A DNA stretch of 64,000 nt, from the NCBI RefSeq assembly GCF_019090165.1, contig NZ_JAHRIB010000209.1:1-64000 (forward strand). Direction: 5' to 3'. Made by a program: the position numbers and the translations under genes. Every line of letters begins with the position of its first letter. Position 1 is the stretch's first letter. Below the pieces are notes generated by a model. That model made no database searches and had not been told where the DNA came from. It saw only the letters and a list, made by a program, of their open reading frames with translations. The stretch is from Streptomyces sp. BV286. GTDB lineage: Bacteria > Actinomycetota > Actinomycetes > Streptomycetales > Streptomycetaceae. Of the stretch, positions 33,430 through 42,312 are shown piece by piece.

Positions 33430-34640
33430 CGCTCGGCCGGGAAGACCTGGTTCAGCACCCAGGACTCGGCCTGCTCGTGGCCCTGCCTGGCACGCACCGC
33501 CCGGTGCAGGAGATCGGGACTGGTGACACACGACCTCCGCCGGCACTCCGACCTGCGGCAGACGATCAGCGGCCGCCAGCACCAGCGCGGCGATGGCAGC
33601 CTTGGCACCGTCGGTGCGCAGCAGGCGATACACCCCCGCGACCGCCTGGCGCCGGCGACGCTCCCGGGCGGCAGGGTCATCGGGCATCGCGGCCGGCGTC
33701 TCGTCGACCGGCCGCGTCGACAACCGTACGTACGCGGAGCTGCCGTCCGGTCTCCCGAACCTGGCCAGGTCGGCGAGCCGCCGATCGGCAGGAGCAGCTG
33801 CGCGGATCCGGTCGGCGCCAGGGTTTTCGGGCAGCCGCCGGCGCAGTTGCCCGGCGTCGCACCGCAGGAGTCGCCCATATACCGGCTTGGTCATCGCATC
33901 GATCCGCTGCCGCAGCTCCTCGCCTCCCGGCCGGACGAACAACTCCTCGAGCCGCCGCCCGTACTCGAGTGTGATCACCTGCCAGCCGGACGCGGTGAAC
34001 ATGCCATGCAGCTTCTCGGCGGCGATGCCGGGCACGACCCGGTCCAGCGACTGCCGGTTCAGGTCGACGACCCAGACCACCTCCCCCAGCTCGCCGACAG
34101 CGGGATCGAGCACCGCCTCCCACACCGCGTCCTCGTCCAGCTCGGCGTCCCCCACCAACGAGAAATGCCGCCCGGTACTCACGTCGCCGCTCGTGGCGTT
34201 GCCCTAGCGCCGCGAGAGCGCCCCCAGATCGGTGCGGTCGCACCTATGCCGACGGACCCGGTCGAGCAGTCGACCGGGTCCGGATTCCTGGACCTGCTCG
34301 GACAGCTCTGCAGGCCGCCGAAATCGCGCAGCCTCGGCAGATGGGACGGGTCCAGCTCGCCCAGCAGGTAGTTGATCGCGTGCAGCACGGGCGATGCGTG
34401 CGGCCTCACCGACACCCGGCCCTGCGGCCACAGACGCCGCAACCAGAGCGACGCCATGATCGACACCATGGACGCCGACGGCGCCTGGCGCCCGCCCACC
34501 TTGAGTCCCGAGAGGTTCGCGCAGACGCGGTTCGCGTGGCGGGTGATCGCCGATGACAGCCAGAGCACCCTGCTTTCCACCTCGCACAGAACGCCGAACT
34601 CGTCCCGGTTGCCGGGCGGCTTGGTGACTGGGCTGCTCAT
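33430..34640 (-). pseudogene. Transketolase/pyruvate dehydrogenase E1-like pseudogene
   Basis: The minus strand from 34640 reads ESRVLWLSSAITRHANRVCA, LSGLKVGGRQAPSASMVSIM, PHASPVLHAINYLLGELDPS and STGSVGIGATAPIWG, the E1 N-terminus. After a frameshift near 34220 it reads STGRHFSLVGDAELDEDAVW and VVWVVDLNRQSLDRVVPGI. It then jumps over several hundred missing codons to SSAYVRLSTRPVDE and ERRRRQAVAGVYRLL. Another frameshift leads to CVTSPDLLHRAVRARQG and SWVLNQVFPAERATP, where it stops short. There are at least two frameshifts, one large internal deletion and a lost C-terminus. The order of blocks matches homodimeric E1/transketolase-like enzymes. Confidence 0.82.
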
Positions 34641-34880
34641 GACTGACCAACTCCTGCGGTCGGCGGCGACTTCGAAGAGGCCACCTGGCCATCAACGCGT
34701 GAGAGGTCCACTCAGCCGCTCTTGAACTGGAGCCAAGCTAGTGATGAGGCATTGATCCAGTCAACACCTAGGACAAGAGCGCGGAATCAACTGTTCCCTT
34801 CTCATGACTCATAGCCAAGAGTCGAGGTTGTCTCGACGGGCAGGCAGGAGGCGAGCACCCACCCACCGACCGCGGCTGCC
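34641..34880. other. Intergenic region, no gene seen
   Basis: About 240 bases, somewhat AT-richer than the rest, between the E1 pseudogene start and the SDR stop. Contains no recognisable gene or hairpin. Confidence 0.35.
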
Positions 34881-35672
34881 CTAAGCGCGCGAAGCCGCGT
34901 AGCGGGCCGCGAGTGCCGGCTGGTTGCCGCCCGAGACGAAAGCGGCCTCCGCGGCGAACAGGGCATCCAGTGCGGCATCCTGACCCTCCAGACCGGGGGC
35001 GCAGACTGTCTCACCCAGGCGCAGCGCGGCCAGACTGGCCGACGCCACGTCCTCGGGCGTCATCGCCCAGGGGATGTTGTGGCCGGCGCCGCTGTTCCAC
35101 TCCGTTGCCACCACGCCGGGGCACAGCACCTGGACGCGGAGCGGGGTGTCGGCGAGTTCATTGGCGAGGGTGCGGGTGAAACCCAGCGTGGCGGCCTTCG
35201 CGGCGACGTACAGGGTGCGCCGGGGTGCTCGCGGATCCGTGACACCCGCGCTGAAGGCGAGAAGCGAGGCGACGGTGACGATGGCACCTTCGCCTGCCGC
35301 GAGCATTCCGGGAAGCGCGGCGTGCACCAACCGGACGGGAGCGACGGCGTTGAGGGTGAGCAGGCGGTCGATGTCAGCCGACTCGACGTCGGTGAGCGGG
35401 GCGTAGCCGCCGGCGCCGGCGTTGCTGATCAGCGTGCGTACGTCCCCGGCAGCCAGGCGGTCGGTGACAGCGGTGATTCCGTCGTGAGTCATGAGGTCGG
35501 CGGGCAGCACCTCGACGGCTGCTCCATGGGTGCGGAGTTCCCCGGCGAGGTCGGCGAGCCGGTCGGCGCGTCGCGCCACCAGGACGAGGTCGTGGTCGTC
35601 GGCCAGGAGTCGCGCATAGGCGGCGCCGATGCCGGAGGATGCGCCAGTGATCAAAGCGGTGGTACGAGTCAT
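34881..35672 (-). CDS. Short-chain dehydrogenase/reductase
   Basis: A 263-residue classical SDR. The cofactor motif is TGASSGIGAAY (residues 9-19), then SNAGAGGY. The catalytic Ser is in VASLLAFSAG near 136, and Tyr/Lys are in TLYVAAKAATLG near 152-156. RRADRL after strand 2 favours NADP. The ATG at 35672 is used; a TTG six codons upstream overlaps the operator. It is divergent from marR-1 across two MarR-type palindromes and is therefore probably its target. A paralogue of about 65 % identity lies at 56763-57533. Confidence 0.87.
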   Translation of the reverse strand: MTRTTALITGASSGIGAAYARLLADDHDLVLVARRADRLADLAGELRTHGAAVEVLPADLMTHDGITAVTDRLAAGDVRTLISNAGAGGYAPLTDVESADIDRLLTLNAVAPVRLVHAALPGMLAAGEGAIVTVASLLAFSAGVTDPRAPRRTLYVAAKAATLGFTRTLANELADTPLRVQVLCPGVVATEWNSGAGHNIPWAMTPEDVASASLAALRLGETVCAPGLEGQDAALDALFAAEAAFVSGGNQPALAARYAASRA

Positions 35673-35686
35673 GGGGCCAGTGTCAC

Positions 35687-35716
35687 TCAAGCGCTAGAGC
35701 ACTGTCAAACGCTTGA
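35687..35716. promoter_or_regulatory. Two MarR-type operators
   Basis: TCAAGCGCTAGA (35687-35698) and TCAAACGCTTGA (35705-35716), one or two changes from the perfect palindrome TCAAGCGCTTGA, with centres 18 bases apart between the divergent SDR and marR-1 starts. Confidence 0.65.
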
Positions 35717-35744
35717 TGGTCGTGAAGTGTCATATCCTTCTCCG

Positions 35745-36200
35745 GTGAAACGAAACAATGAGGAGCTCGTCGAGCCCAGCGCTCTTGACCGGGTGACCTG
35801 GGCGTTGCGCCGCGCTGAACTGGCTGTACAGGCACTCAAGGAGCAGCGGCTGCGCCCGCTGGGCCTGGCGGCCTCGCACTACACGCTCCTGATGTCGGTG
35901 CACTCCGACCCTGGACTGACGGGCGCCGAGCTGGCCCGCCGCCTCAACGTGACCCCGCAGGCCGTCGCCTCACTGGTGGCGCGGCTGGAGAGCCGCGGGC
36001 AGCTGGAGAGACGCGAGCACCCGCGCCACCGGCATGTGCAGGAGCTTCACCTCACCGATGCGGGGCGCGAGGTCCTGCGTGAGGCCGACAAAGTGATCTC
36101 CGGCATCGAGCTGCAGATCACCAGCGGTCTCGGCCCGCAGGAGAGCGCCCAACTGCGGGGGCTGCTCGACCGGGTGGCCGAAACGGTTCGCGAGGACTGA
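35745..36200 (+). CDS. MarR family regulator 1
   Basis: A 151-residue MarR winged-helix protein. The DNA-binding core is GLTGAELARRLNVTPQAVAS at residues 64-83, with the wing in RREHPRHRHVQELHLTDAG. It starts at GTG 35745, directly after the operator region; no strong ribosome site, so it may be leaderless or nearly so. The next gene is a tandem paralogue, identical at roughly three quarters of positions. It probably represses itself and the divergent SDR. Confidence 0.88.
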   Translation: MKRNNEELVEPSALDRVTWALRRAELAVQALKEQRLRPLGLAASHYTLLMSVHSDPGLTGAELARRLNVTPQAVASLVARLESRGQLERREHPRHRHVQELHLTDAGREVLREADKVISGIELQITSGLGPQESAQLRGLLDRVAETVRED

Positions 36201-36290
36201 GCCGCGGCAGGCCCTCCAGAAGGACCAGTGGTCAGGTAGTTGGCTGTGATCAGGCGTTTTACATATGCCCAGGTGTCGTATTCTCACGGC

Positions 36291-36746
36291 GTGAGACACG
36301 ATGATGACCGGCTGATCGCCGCCGACGCACTGGACCGGGTGACCTGGGCCATGCGGCGGGCGGAGTGGGCTGCCCAGGCCTGGAAGGATCAGCGGCTGCG
36401 ACCGCTGGGTCTCGCGGCCGCGCAGTACACCCTGTTGATCAACATCCATTCCGATCCCGGCCTGACCGGCGCGGAACTGGCCCGCCGCCTGAACGTCACC
36501 CCGCAGGCAGTGGCCTCCCAGGTGGCCCGCCTGGAGGAGCGTGGCCACCTGGAACGCCGACCGCACCCGCGCCACCGCCACGTACAGGAACTGCACCTCA
36601 CCGACGCCGGCCGCGAGGTCCTGCATGAGGCCGATGCCGTGATCGTGGAGATCGAACGGCAGATCGCCGAGAAGCTCGGTCCCGAGAAGACCTCGCAGCT
36701 GAGGGCACTCCTCGATGAGGTGGCTGACGCGGTCCGGGCGCCTTGA
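36291..36746 (+). CDS. MarR family regulator 2 (tandem paralogue)
   Basis: A 151-residue MarR protein nearly colinear with marR-1: the segment GLTGAELARRLNVTPQAVAS is identical, as is most of the wing (HPRHRHVQELHLTDAGREVL). GTG 36291 is chosen because it aligns with the marR-1 start, and the upstream GTGTCGTATTCTC resembles GTGTCATATCCTTCTC before marR-1. A degenerate TCAGGCGTTTTA dyad lies 30-40 bases upstream. The duplication may have separated control of the two SDR paralogues in this window (inference). Confidence 0.85.
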   Translation: MRHDDDRLIAADALDRVTWAMRRAEWAAQAWKDQRLRPLGLAAAQYTLLINIHSDPGLTGAELARRLNVTPQAVASQVARLEERGHLERRPHPRHRHVQELHLTDAGREVLHEADAVIVEIERQIAEKLGPEKTSQLRALLDEVADAVRAP

Positions 36747-36863
36747 CCGGTCCCGTTCCAAAGGGGAAGCGGGCCCGTGCCCGGCTGCGCCGAGCGCGCC
36801 GATCACCGCCCGTGCTGTTCCGCGCTCCCAGCTGCGCGTTCCGCCCCTGACCGAAGGAGACCC

Positions 36864-37839
36864 GTGGGCGTCCCCACACTCGATTCCCTCGACCTCCAGA
36901 TCATGCAAGCGCTCCAGCTCGACGGGCACGCCCCGTTCAGCCGTATCGCCACCGTCCTCGGTGTCTCCGACCAGACCGTCGCCCGGCGGTACCGACGGCT
37001 GCGCAGCACCGTCAACGTGCGGGTGCTCGGCATGACGGACGAGAACCGCCTCGGCCGCCAGAGCTGGCTCGTACGCATGCACTGCACCCCGGATGTACGG
37101 AACAGCTCGCGGACGCGCTCGCCAAGCGCCCTGACACGCTCTACGTGAATCTCATCTCCGGTGGCACCGAGGTCGTCTGCGGCATGAAACCACGCAGCAG
37201 CAAGGAGCGCGCGACGAGCTGCTCTTCGACCGGCTCCAGCGCACCCGGCAGATCGTCACGGTGACCGCCCACTGCCTGCTGCACTCCTTCTACGGCGGCC
37301 CACTTGGCCCGCTGAACAAGGCCAACGCGCTCACCCCCGACCAGGAGGCAGCTCTGCGACTGCCGCCTCCGGTGTCGCCGGATGCACCCGTCACTCTGGA
37401 CGCGGCCGACAAGGCGCTGCTCGCGATGGTCCGCCGAGACGGCCGGGCCACCCTCACCGACCTGCAGAAGGCCACCGACCAGTCGGAGTCCGCGGTCAAG
37501 CGGCGGCTCGAAACCCTGCTCTCCACCGGCGTGCTGTACTTCGACGTGCAGTACGACCACGGGCCGCTCGGGCAGGACGTCGGCGCCATGCTCTGGCTCA
37601 CCGTGGCACCCCACGCGCTCGCCGAGGTCGGCCGCAGCCTCGCCGAACACCCTGAAGTGCACTTCGCGTCCGCCACCACGGGCCAGGCCAACATCGTCGC
37701 CTCGGTCCACTCCCGGAGCCCCGACGAGCTGTACACCTATCTGAGCGAGAAGATCGGTGCCCTCAGCGGCATCCAAGCGGTGGAGTCGGCGCTCATCCTG
37801 CGCCAGGTCAAGCAACTCAACTACGAACCGAACCGCTGA
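36864..37839 (+). pseudogene. Two-module AsnC/Lrp regulator, double frameshift
   Basis: GTG 36864 follows GAAGGAG and opens LDSLDLQIMQALQLDGHAPF and GVSDQTVARRYRRLRSTVNV, a first AsnC helix-turn-helix. Near 37100 the frame shifts to EQLADALAKRPDTLYVNLIS. Near 37212 it shifts again to DELLFDRLQRTRQIVTVTAH and stays open to 37839. That last part has a second helix-turn-helix (ADKALLAMVRRDGRATLTDL) and an effector domain. Intact Streptomyces proteins of this double type are about 320 residues, matching the total here. Either a recent pseudogene or two sequencing errors; the surviving frames show no other decay. Confidence 0.78.
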
Positions 37840-38263
37840 CCCCGGCACGCGGTGGCCACCTGACGTTCTCGTGGCTCGTTCACCGATGGCGCGACGTTCA
37901 CGAAACTCTCCCTTGTGGCGCGGCGGGGCCGCACTCTGCTGACACGTGGACACCTTCCGGCCACTCCTGCCTCCCGAGCCAGCCACAGCCGCCAGAACGC
38001 GGAAACGCGACATCCGGAGCGGCCTTGCGAGGGATTTCCGACGAGCCAACGGCTGTGGAACGCAGCGGGGCAAGCGTTCGCCCTGGCTCCGGGCCCGCCC
38101 AGGAATTTCGATCACAGCGGGCGACGACGAGCGTCACCCCAAGGTCGATGCTGCCTGCAGCGGCGTACCGCGGTCGTGGTACGGGCAGTGACCGCCGCAG
38201 GGCGACGCAAAGACCGACCCCGTTGCACGAGCCTTGAGGCCTGAAGCAACCCGGAGGTGGATT
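37840..38263. other. Intergenic region, no gene seen
   Basis: About 420 bases between the AsnC remnant and the ABC ATPase. It must hold the ABC promoter; GGAGG at 38252 is the ATPase ribosome site. No other element recognised. Confidence 0.4.
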
Positions 38264-39202
38264 GTGATCGAGGTGAACAACCTCAGTAAGAGGTACGGCG
38301 ACAAGCTCGCGGTCGACGCGCTGAGCTTCACCGTGCGCCCTGGTGTGGTGACCGGATTTCTCGGGCCCAACGGGGCAGGCAAGTCGACGACGATGCGGAT
38401 GGTCATGGGACTGGACCGGCCGTCGTCCGGAACCATTCGCGTCAACGGCCGCCCCTACGAGCAGCACAAGGCCCCGTTGCAGGAGATCGGGGTACTGCTG
38501 GAGGCCAAGGCGATCCACCCTGGTCGTTCGGCGTACAACCACCTGCTCGCGCTGGCGGCGAGCAACGGCATCGGCAAGCAGCGGGTGCTGGAGGTGATCG
38601 ACATGGTCGGTCTGACGGAGGTGGCCCGCAAGCGTGCGGGCGGCTTCTCGCTGGGTATGGGGCAGCGGCTGGGCATCGCCTCGGCCCTGCTCGGCGACCC
38701 GCACATCGTCATGCTGGACGAGCCGGTGAACGGCCTCGACCCCGAAGGCGTGCTGTGGATCCGCAACCTCCTCAAGGACCTCGCGGACCAGGGGCGGACC
38801 GTCTTCGTCTCCTCTCACCTGATGACCGAGATGGCGTTGATCGCCGAGGACCTCATCGTGATCGGGCGCGGTCGGCTGCTGTCCGCGGGCCCGCTCGCCG
38901 ACTTCATCGCCCAGTCCGCCGGCCGGAGCGTGCGGGTGCAGTCACCGCAGGCCGCGTCCCTGCGTGACCTTCTGCTGGGGGACGGGGTCTCGGTCAGCAG
39001 CAGCCGGCCCGGCGTGCTGGACGTCCAGGGGCTGGAGGCCGCCGAGATCGGCGAACGCGCCGCGGCCGCCGGGCTGGTGCTGCACGAGTTGTTCGTTCAG
39101 GAGGCGTCGTTGGAGGAGGCATTCATGGAGCTGACCCGCGACTCCGTCGAGTACCACGCCACCACCGCCGAGTTCGCCACCGCCGGAAGGACGAGCCGAT
39201 GA
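38264..39202 (+). CDS. ABC transporter ATP-binding protein
   Basis: A 312-residue ABC ATPase of the drug/antibiotic-export type (CcmA/DrrA-like). Walker A is GPNGAGKST near residue 39, the Q-loop lies around EIGVLLEAKAIHPGRS, the signature is FSLGMGQRLGIA near 133, and Walker B is IVMLDEPVNGLDPEG. The switch His is in FVSSHLMTEMAL. The C-terminal roughly 90 residues are the regulatory extension common in DrrA-type proteins. GTG 38264 has GGAGG 8 bases upstream. Its stop overlaps the permease start (ATGA). A downstream NarL-type two-component system completes the module. Confidence 0.92.
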   Translation: MIEVNNLSKRYGDKLAVDALSFTVRPGVVTGFLGPNGAGKSTTMRMVMGLDRPSSGTIRVNGRPYEQHKAPLQEIGVLLEAKAIHPGRSAYNHLLALAASNGIGKQRVLEVIDMVGLTEVARKRAGGFSLGMGQRLGIASALLGDPHIVMLDEPVNGLDPEGVLWIRNLLKDLADQGRTVFVSSHLMTEMALIAEDLIVIGRGRLLSAGPLADFIAQSAGRSVRVQSPQAASLRDLLLGDGVSVSSSRPGVLDVQGLEAAEIGERAAAAGLVLHELFVQEASLEEAFMELTRDSVEYHATTAEFATAGRTSR

Positions 39203-40053
39203 GCACCGCCGCCCTCGACACCCAGGACGCACAGGACTCACGGAAAACGACCGGGACCGCCGGTCGGCACTCGGGCGGTCAGCAGGTCACCTTTGCGCGG
39301 GTCGTCCACATGGAATGGATCAAGCTGCGGTCGCTGCGCTCGACGCTCTACACGCTGGCGATCACCGTGGCCCTGGTCATCGGCTTCGGACTGCTCTTCA
39401 GCAGTGTGGTCGGTTCGGGAGACGGCCCGGGAGAGGATGACTTCGGCGACCCGACCTCGATCAGCCTGGGCGGGGTGATGCTCGCCGCGTTGGCCGTCGC
39501 GGTGCTCGGGGTGCTGATGAGCGCCGGCGAATACGCCACCGGATCCATCCGCGCCACGCTGGCCGCGGTCCCCTCACGCCTGCCGGTGCTGTGGGGCAAG
39601 GTGACCGTCTTCGCCGCGGTGAGCTTCGTGCTCATGTTCGTCGCGGTCCTCGGGGCCTTCCTGGCCGGTCAGTCGGTCATGTCCTCCCGCGGTCTTGACA
39701 CCACCTCCCTCTCCGATCCAGGAGTGTTCCGGGCGCTGGCCGGCGCGGCGGTCTACCTCACCGGTGCCGGGCTCATCGGACTGGCGGTCGGCGTCCTGCT
39801 GCGCAACACCGCCGGAGCGATCACCCTCGTGGTGGGCGCGTTGTTCGTGGTGCCCGGCCTGATCCAGCTACTGCCGAGCAGCTGGAACGACGCCATCGGG
39901 CCGTATCTGCCGTCGAACGCGGCGAACGCGGTCATGACGGTGCGGACGGCCGGTGACTCGCTGTCGCCCGGGTCCGGGCTCGCGGTGTTCGCCGTCTACA
40001 TCGTCGTGCTCCTGGCCGGCGCGGCCGTACTGTTCAAGCGACGCGACGCGTGA
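39199..40053 (+). CDS. ABC-2 type permease
   Basis: A 284-residue membrane subunit with about six transmembrane segments: a cytoplasmic N-terminal roughly 40 residues, TM1 near 50-72 (ITVALVIGFGLLF), then VMLAALAVAVLGVLMSAGEY. The motif GEYATGSIRATLAAVPSR is the coupling region typical of ABC-2/NatB-like permeases. It is coupled to the ATPase by a 4-base overlap. Substrate unknown; with the two-component genes the module resembles antimicrobial-detoxification exporters. Confidence 0.9.
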   Translation: MSTAALDTQDAQDSRKTTGTAGRHSGGQQVTFARVVHMEWIKLRSLRSTLYTLAITVALVIGFGLLFSSVVGSGDGPGEDDFGDPTSISLGGVMLAALAVAVLGVLMSAGEYATGSIRATLAAVPSRLPVLWGKVTVFAAVSFVLMFVAVLGAFLAGQSVMSSRGLDTTSLSDPGVFRALAGAAVYLTGAGLIGLAVGVLLRNTAGAITLVVGALFVVPGLIQLLPSSWNDAIGPYLPSNAANAVMTVRTAGDSLSPGSGLAVFAVYIVVLLAGAAVLFKRRDA

Positions 40054-40175
40054 TCCCGGTCGCCGCGGTCACGCCGTCGACCCGCTCATACGCCTTCAGG
40101 CGTGAGGACCGGCGGCCGTATCTGTCCGAAACCAAGGATCTGCACTGACGATATGTACCAAGGAACGGTGAAGCC

Positions 40176-41441
40176 GTGATCGGACCGGCGTCGCTGCAAC
40201 GGATCACCGGCGCTCACCCGCGCCTGCTGGACGCCGCCCTCGCCACGCTTGTGGGCGGTATCGGCCTGCTGCCCCTGTTGTTCGGACGGTGGCCCGACGG
40301 CGTGCGGCCGTCGGGCGCCGACGCCGTCGCCGCGGCGGCCGCGTTCCTGCTTCTGCTGGGCCGCCGCCGGGCCCCGCTGCTGGTCCTGGCGCTGACAGTG
40401 CTCGGGGAGGTGACTTTCACCGTCCTCGCGTCGTATCCGTCGCGGGTGCTGAAGGTCGCCGCGTTGATCGCGGTCTACACCGTGGCCCGAACGGTCCGCC
40501 GGCGGATCGCCTTGATCACCGTCTCGGCCACGGCCCTCACCCTGTACGCGGTCATCACCTATGCGACGGATTCGGCCGCCGGCCCGGAGGCCGGTGCCGT
40601 GTTGGCCTGGACCGGGATGTTCGCCGCCGTCGGGGCCACCGTGCGCACCTGGCACGACTACGCCGCCGCGATGGAGGAGCGAGCACTGCGGGCGGAGGCG
40701 AGCAAGGAGGAAGAGGCCCGCCGCCGGGTCGCCGAGGAGCGGCTGCGCATCGCGCGGGAACTCCACGACGTGATCGCCCACCACATCGCCCTCATCACCA
40801 TTCAGGCAGGAGTCGCCGGTCACTTCCTGCGAGGCCGGCCGGATCAGGCCGAGGTGGCGCTCGGTCACATCCGTGACGCCGGCCGCACGGTCCTGGACGA
40901 ACTGGGCCCGCTGCTGCACGTACTGCGCCAGTCCGGCGACGAGTCGACGGAGACGCAACCGACCGAACCCGTGCCCGGCCTGTCCCGCCTCGGAGAGCTC
41001 CTCGAATCGCTGACCGCAGCCGGGCTGAGCGTCCGCCAGCGACAGGCCGGCCACCCGCGCCCCCTGCCGACCGCCATCGACCTGGCCGCCTACCGCGTCG
41101 TCCAGGAGGGGCTGACCAACGCACACAAGCACGGGGCGACCGCCGAGGCGGGACTTCTCGTCGATTACGGGCCCGACGAACTGCGCATCCGGATCACCAA
41201 CCCAGTGGACTCCGGCCCCTATCCGGCGGCCGCGACGGGCACCGGCCACGGGCTGACGGGCATGCGCGAGCGCGCCCACGCGCTCGGCGGCAGCCTCCAT
41301 GCCGGTGCAGACGTCGACGGTCGTTTCCGTCTCGTTGTGCGTCTACCGCTGCCCCCGGCCGGACCACCGTCCGACACTCGCACGTCAGAGTGGCCGGGCA
41401 CGGCCCTGCCCGCGACCGCCGCCAACGGGAGGCAGGGATGA
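40176..41441 (+). CDS. NarL-type sensor histidine kinase
   Basis: A 421-residue kinase of the HisKA_3 class. The N-terminal 150 residues hold four to five transmembrane helices with no large extracellular domain. The phospho-acceptor is in RIARELHDVIAHHIALITIQ near residue 197. The HATPase domain has VVQEGLTNAHKHG (N box) and TGTGHGLTGMRERAHALGG (G box). The start is GTG 40176 with AAGGA upstream. Stop and the next start overlap (ATGA). Such kinases often sense membrane-active compounds and switch on the adjacent ABC exporter. Confidence 0.92.
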   Translation: MIGPASLQRITGAHPRLLDAALATLVGGIGLLPLLFGRWPDGVRPSGADAVAAAAAFLLLLGRRRAPLLVLALTVLGEVTFTVLASYPSRVLKVAALIAVYTVARTVRRRIALITVSATALTLYAVITYATDSAAGPEAGAVLAWTGMFAAVGATVRTWHDYAAAMEERALRAEASKEEEARRRVAEERLRIARELHDVIAHHIALITIQAGVAGHFLRGRPDQAEVALGHIRDAGRTVLDELGPLLHVLRQSGDESTETQPTEPVPGLSRLGELLESLTAAGLSVRQRQAGHPRPLPTAIDLAAYRVVQEGLTNAHKHGATAEAGLLVDYGPDELRIRITNPVDSGPYPAAATGTGHGLTGMRERAHALGGSLHAGADVDGRFRLVVRLPLPPAGPPSDTRTSEWPGTALPATAANGRQG

Positions 41442-42103
41442 CCGTCCGTGTTCTGCTCGCCGACGACCAGGCCCTCGTGCGCTCCAGCTTCCGTATGCTC
41501 ATCGAGTCGGAGCCGGACCTGGAGGTCGTCGGAGAGGCTGCGACGGGTGAGGAGGCGGTCGCGCTGGCCCGCAGCGCCCGTGCCGACGTCGTGCTGATGG
41601 ACATCCGGATGCCGGATATGGACGGCCTCGCCGCCACGCGCGCCATCTCGGCCGACGAAGATCTCGCGGGCGTCCGGGTGCTGATCCTGACGACCTTCGA
41701 AGCCGACGAGCATGTCTTCCACGCGCTGCGAGCCGGGGCCAGCGGGTTCCTCGGAAAAGGCGTGGAGCTCTCCTACCTCCTCGACGCCATCCGGCTGGTC
41801 GCCCGCGGAGAGGCGCTGCTGTCCCCCAGGGCGACCAGGACACTCATCGCCCACTACCTCGCCTCACCCGACAGGACGAGCATCCCGACCCCGGCGCTTA
41901 CGGCCCTGACCGACCGCGAGCGCCAGGTGCTCCATTTCGTGGCCGCCGGACTCTCCAACGACGCCATCGCCGAACAGCTCCACATCTCGCCATCGACCGC
42001 CAAGACCCACGTGAACCGCATCATGACCAAGCTCGGTGTCCGCGACCGCGCCCAACTCGTCGTGATCGCCTACCAGAACGGTTACGCCTACCCCGGCGCA
42101 TGA
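41438..42103 (+). CDS. NarL/LuxR-type response regulator
   Basis: A 221-residue response regulator. The receiver begins VRVLLADDQALVRSSFRML, with Asp in VVLMDIRMPDMDG near residue 53 and Lys in SGFLGKGVE near 104. The C-terminal LuxR helix-turn-helix is LTDRERQVLHFVAAGLSNDA, then LHISPSTAKTHVNRIMTKLG. It pairs with the upstream kinase and most likely activates the ABC operon at 38264. Confidence 0.94.
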   Translation: MTVRVLLADDQALVRSSFRMLIESEPDLEVVGEAATGEEAVALARSARADVVLMDIRMPDMDGLAATRAISADEDLAGVRVLILTTFEADEHVFHALRAGASGFLGKGVELSYLLDAIRLVARGEALLSPRATRTLIAHYLASPDRTSIPTPALTALTDRERQVLHFVAAGLSNDAIAEQLHISPSTAKTHVNRIMTKLGVRDRAQLVVIAYQNGYAYPGA

Positions 42104-42177
42104 CCGACCGCACACCGCTCGGTACGCCGGTTGCCCGTCGGCTGCGCTGCCTGACAGCGTGCGGGGTGACTTGTGAG

Positions 42178-42222
42178 GGGTCCGCCGCCGCGTCCTGGGG
42201 GAGAGAACGTGGCGGCGGACCC
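42178..42222. terminator. Hairpin between convergent operons
   Basis: GGGTCCGCCGCCGCG pairs with 42208-42222 (one mismatch in 15) around a 15-base loop, between the response regulator (+) and paoC (-). It probably serves both directions. Confidence 0.75.
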
Positions 42223-42312
42223 GGTGCCCGGCGGTGCGGCATGGCAAGCCGCCGGACGCTTGGGAGCCCCGACAGCCGGGTGGCCGGGTGGGTGCACCGG
42301 CCAACCGGGGGC

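Noticed and set aside
36200..36290. Using the in-frame ATG at 36240 as the start of marR-2
   Set aside because: It would add 17 residues absent from the paralogue and cover the candidate operator; GTG 36291 aligns exactly with the marR-1 start.
36747..36790. Imperfect hairpin after marR-2 as a terminator
   Set aside because: The stem has several mismatches and a bulge; too weak to call.
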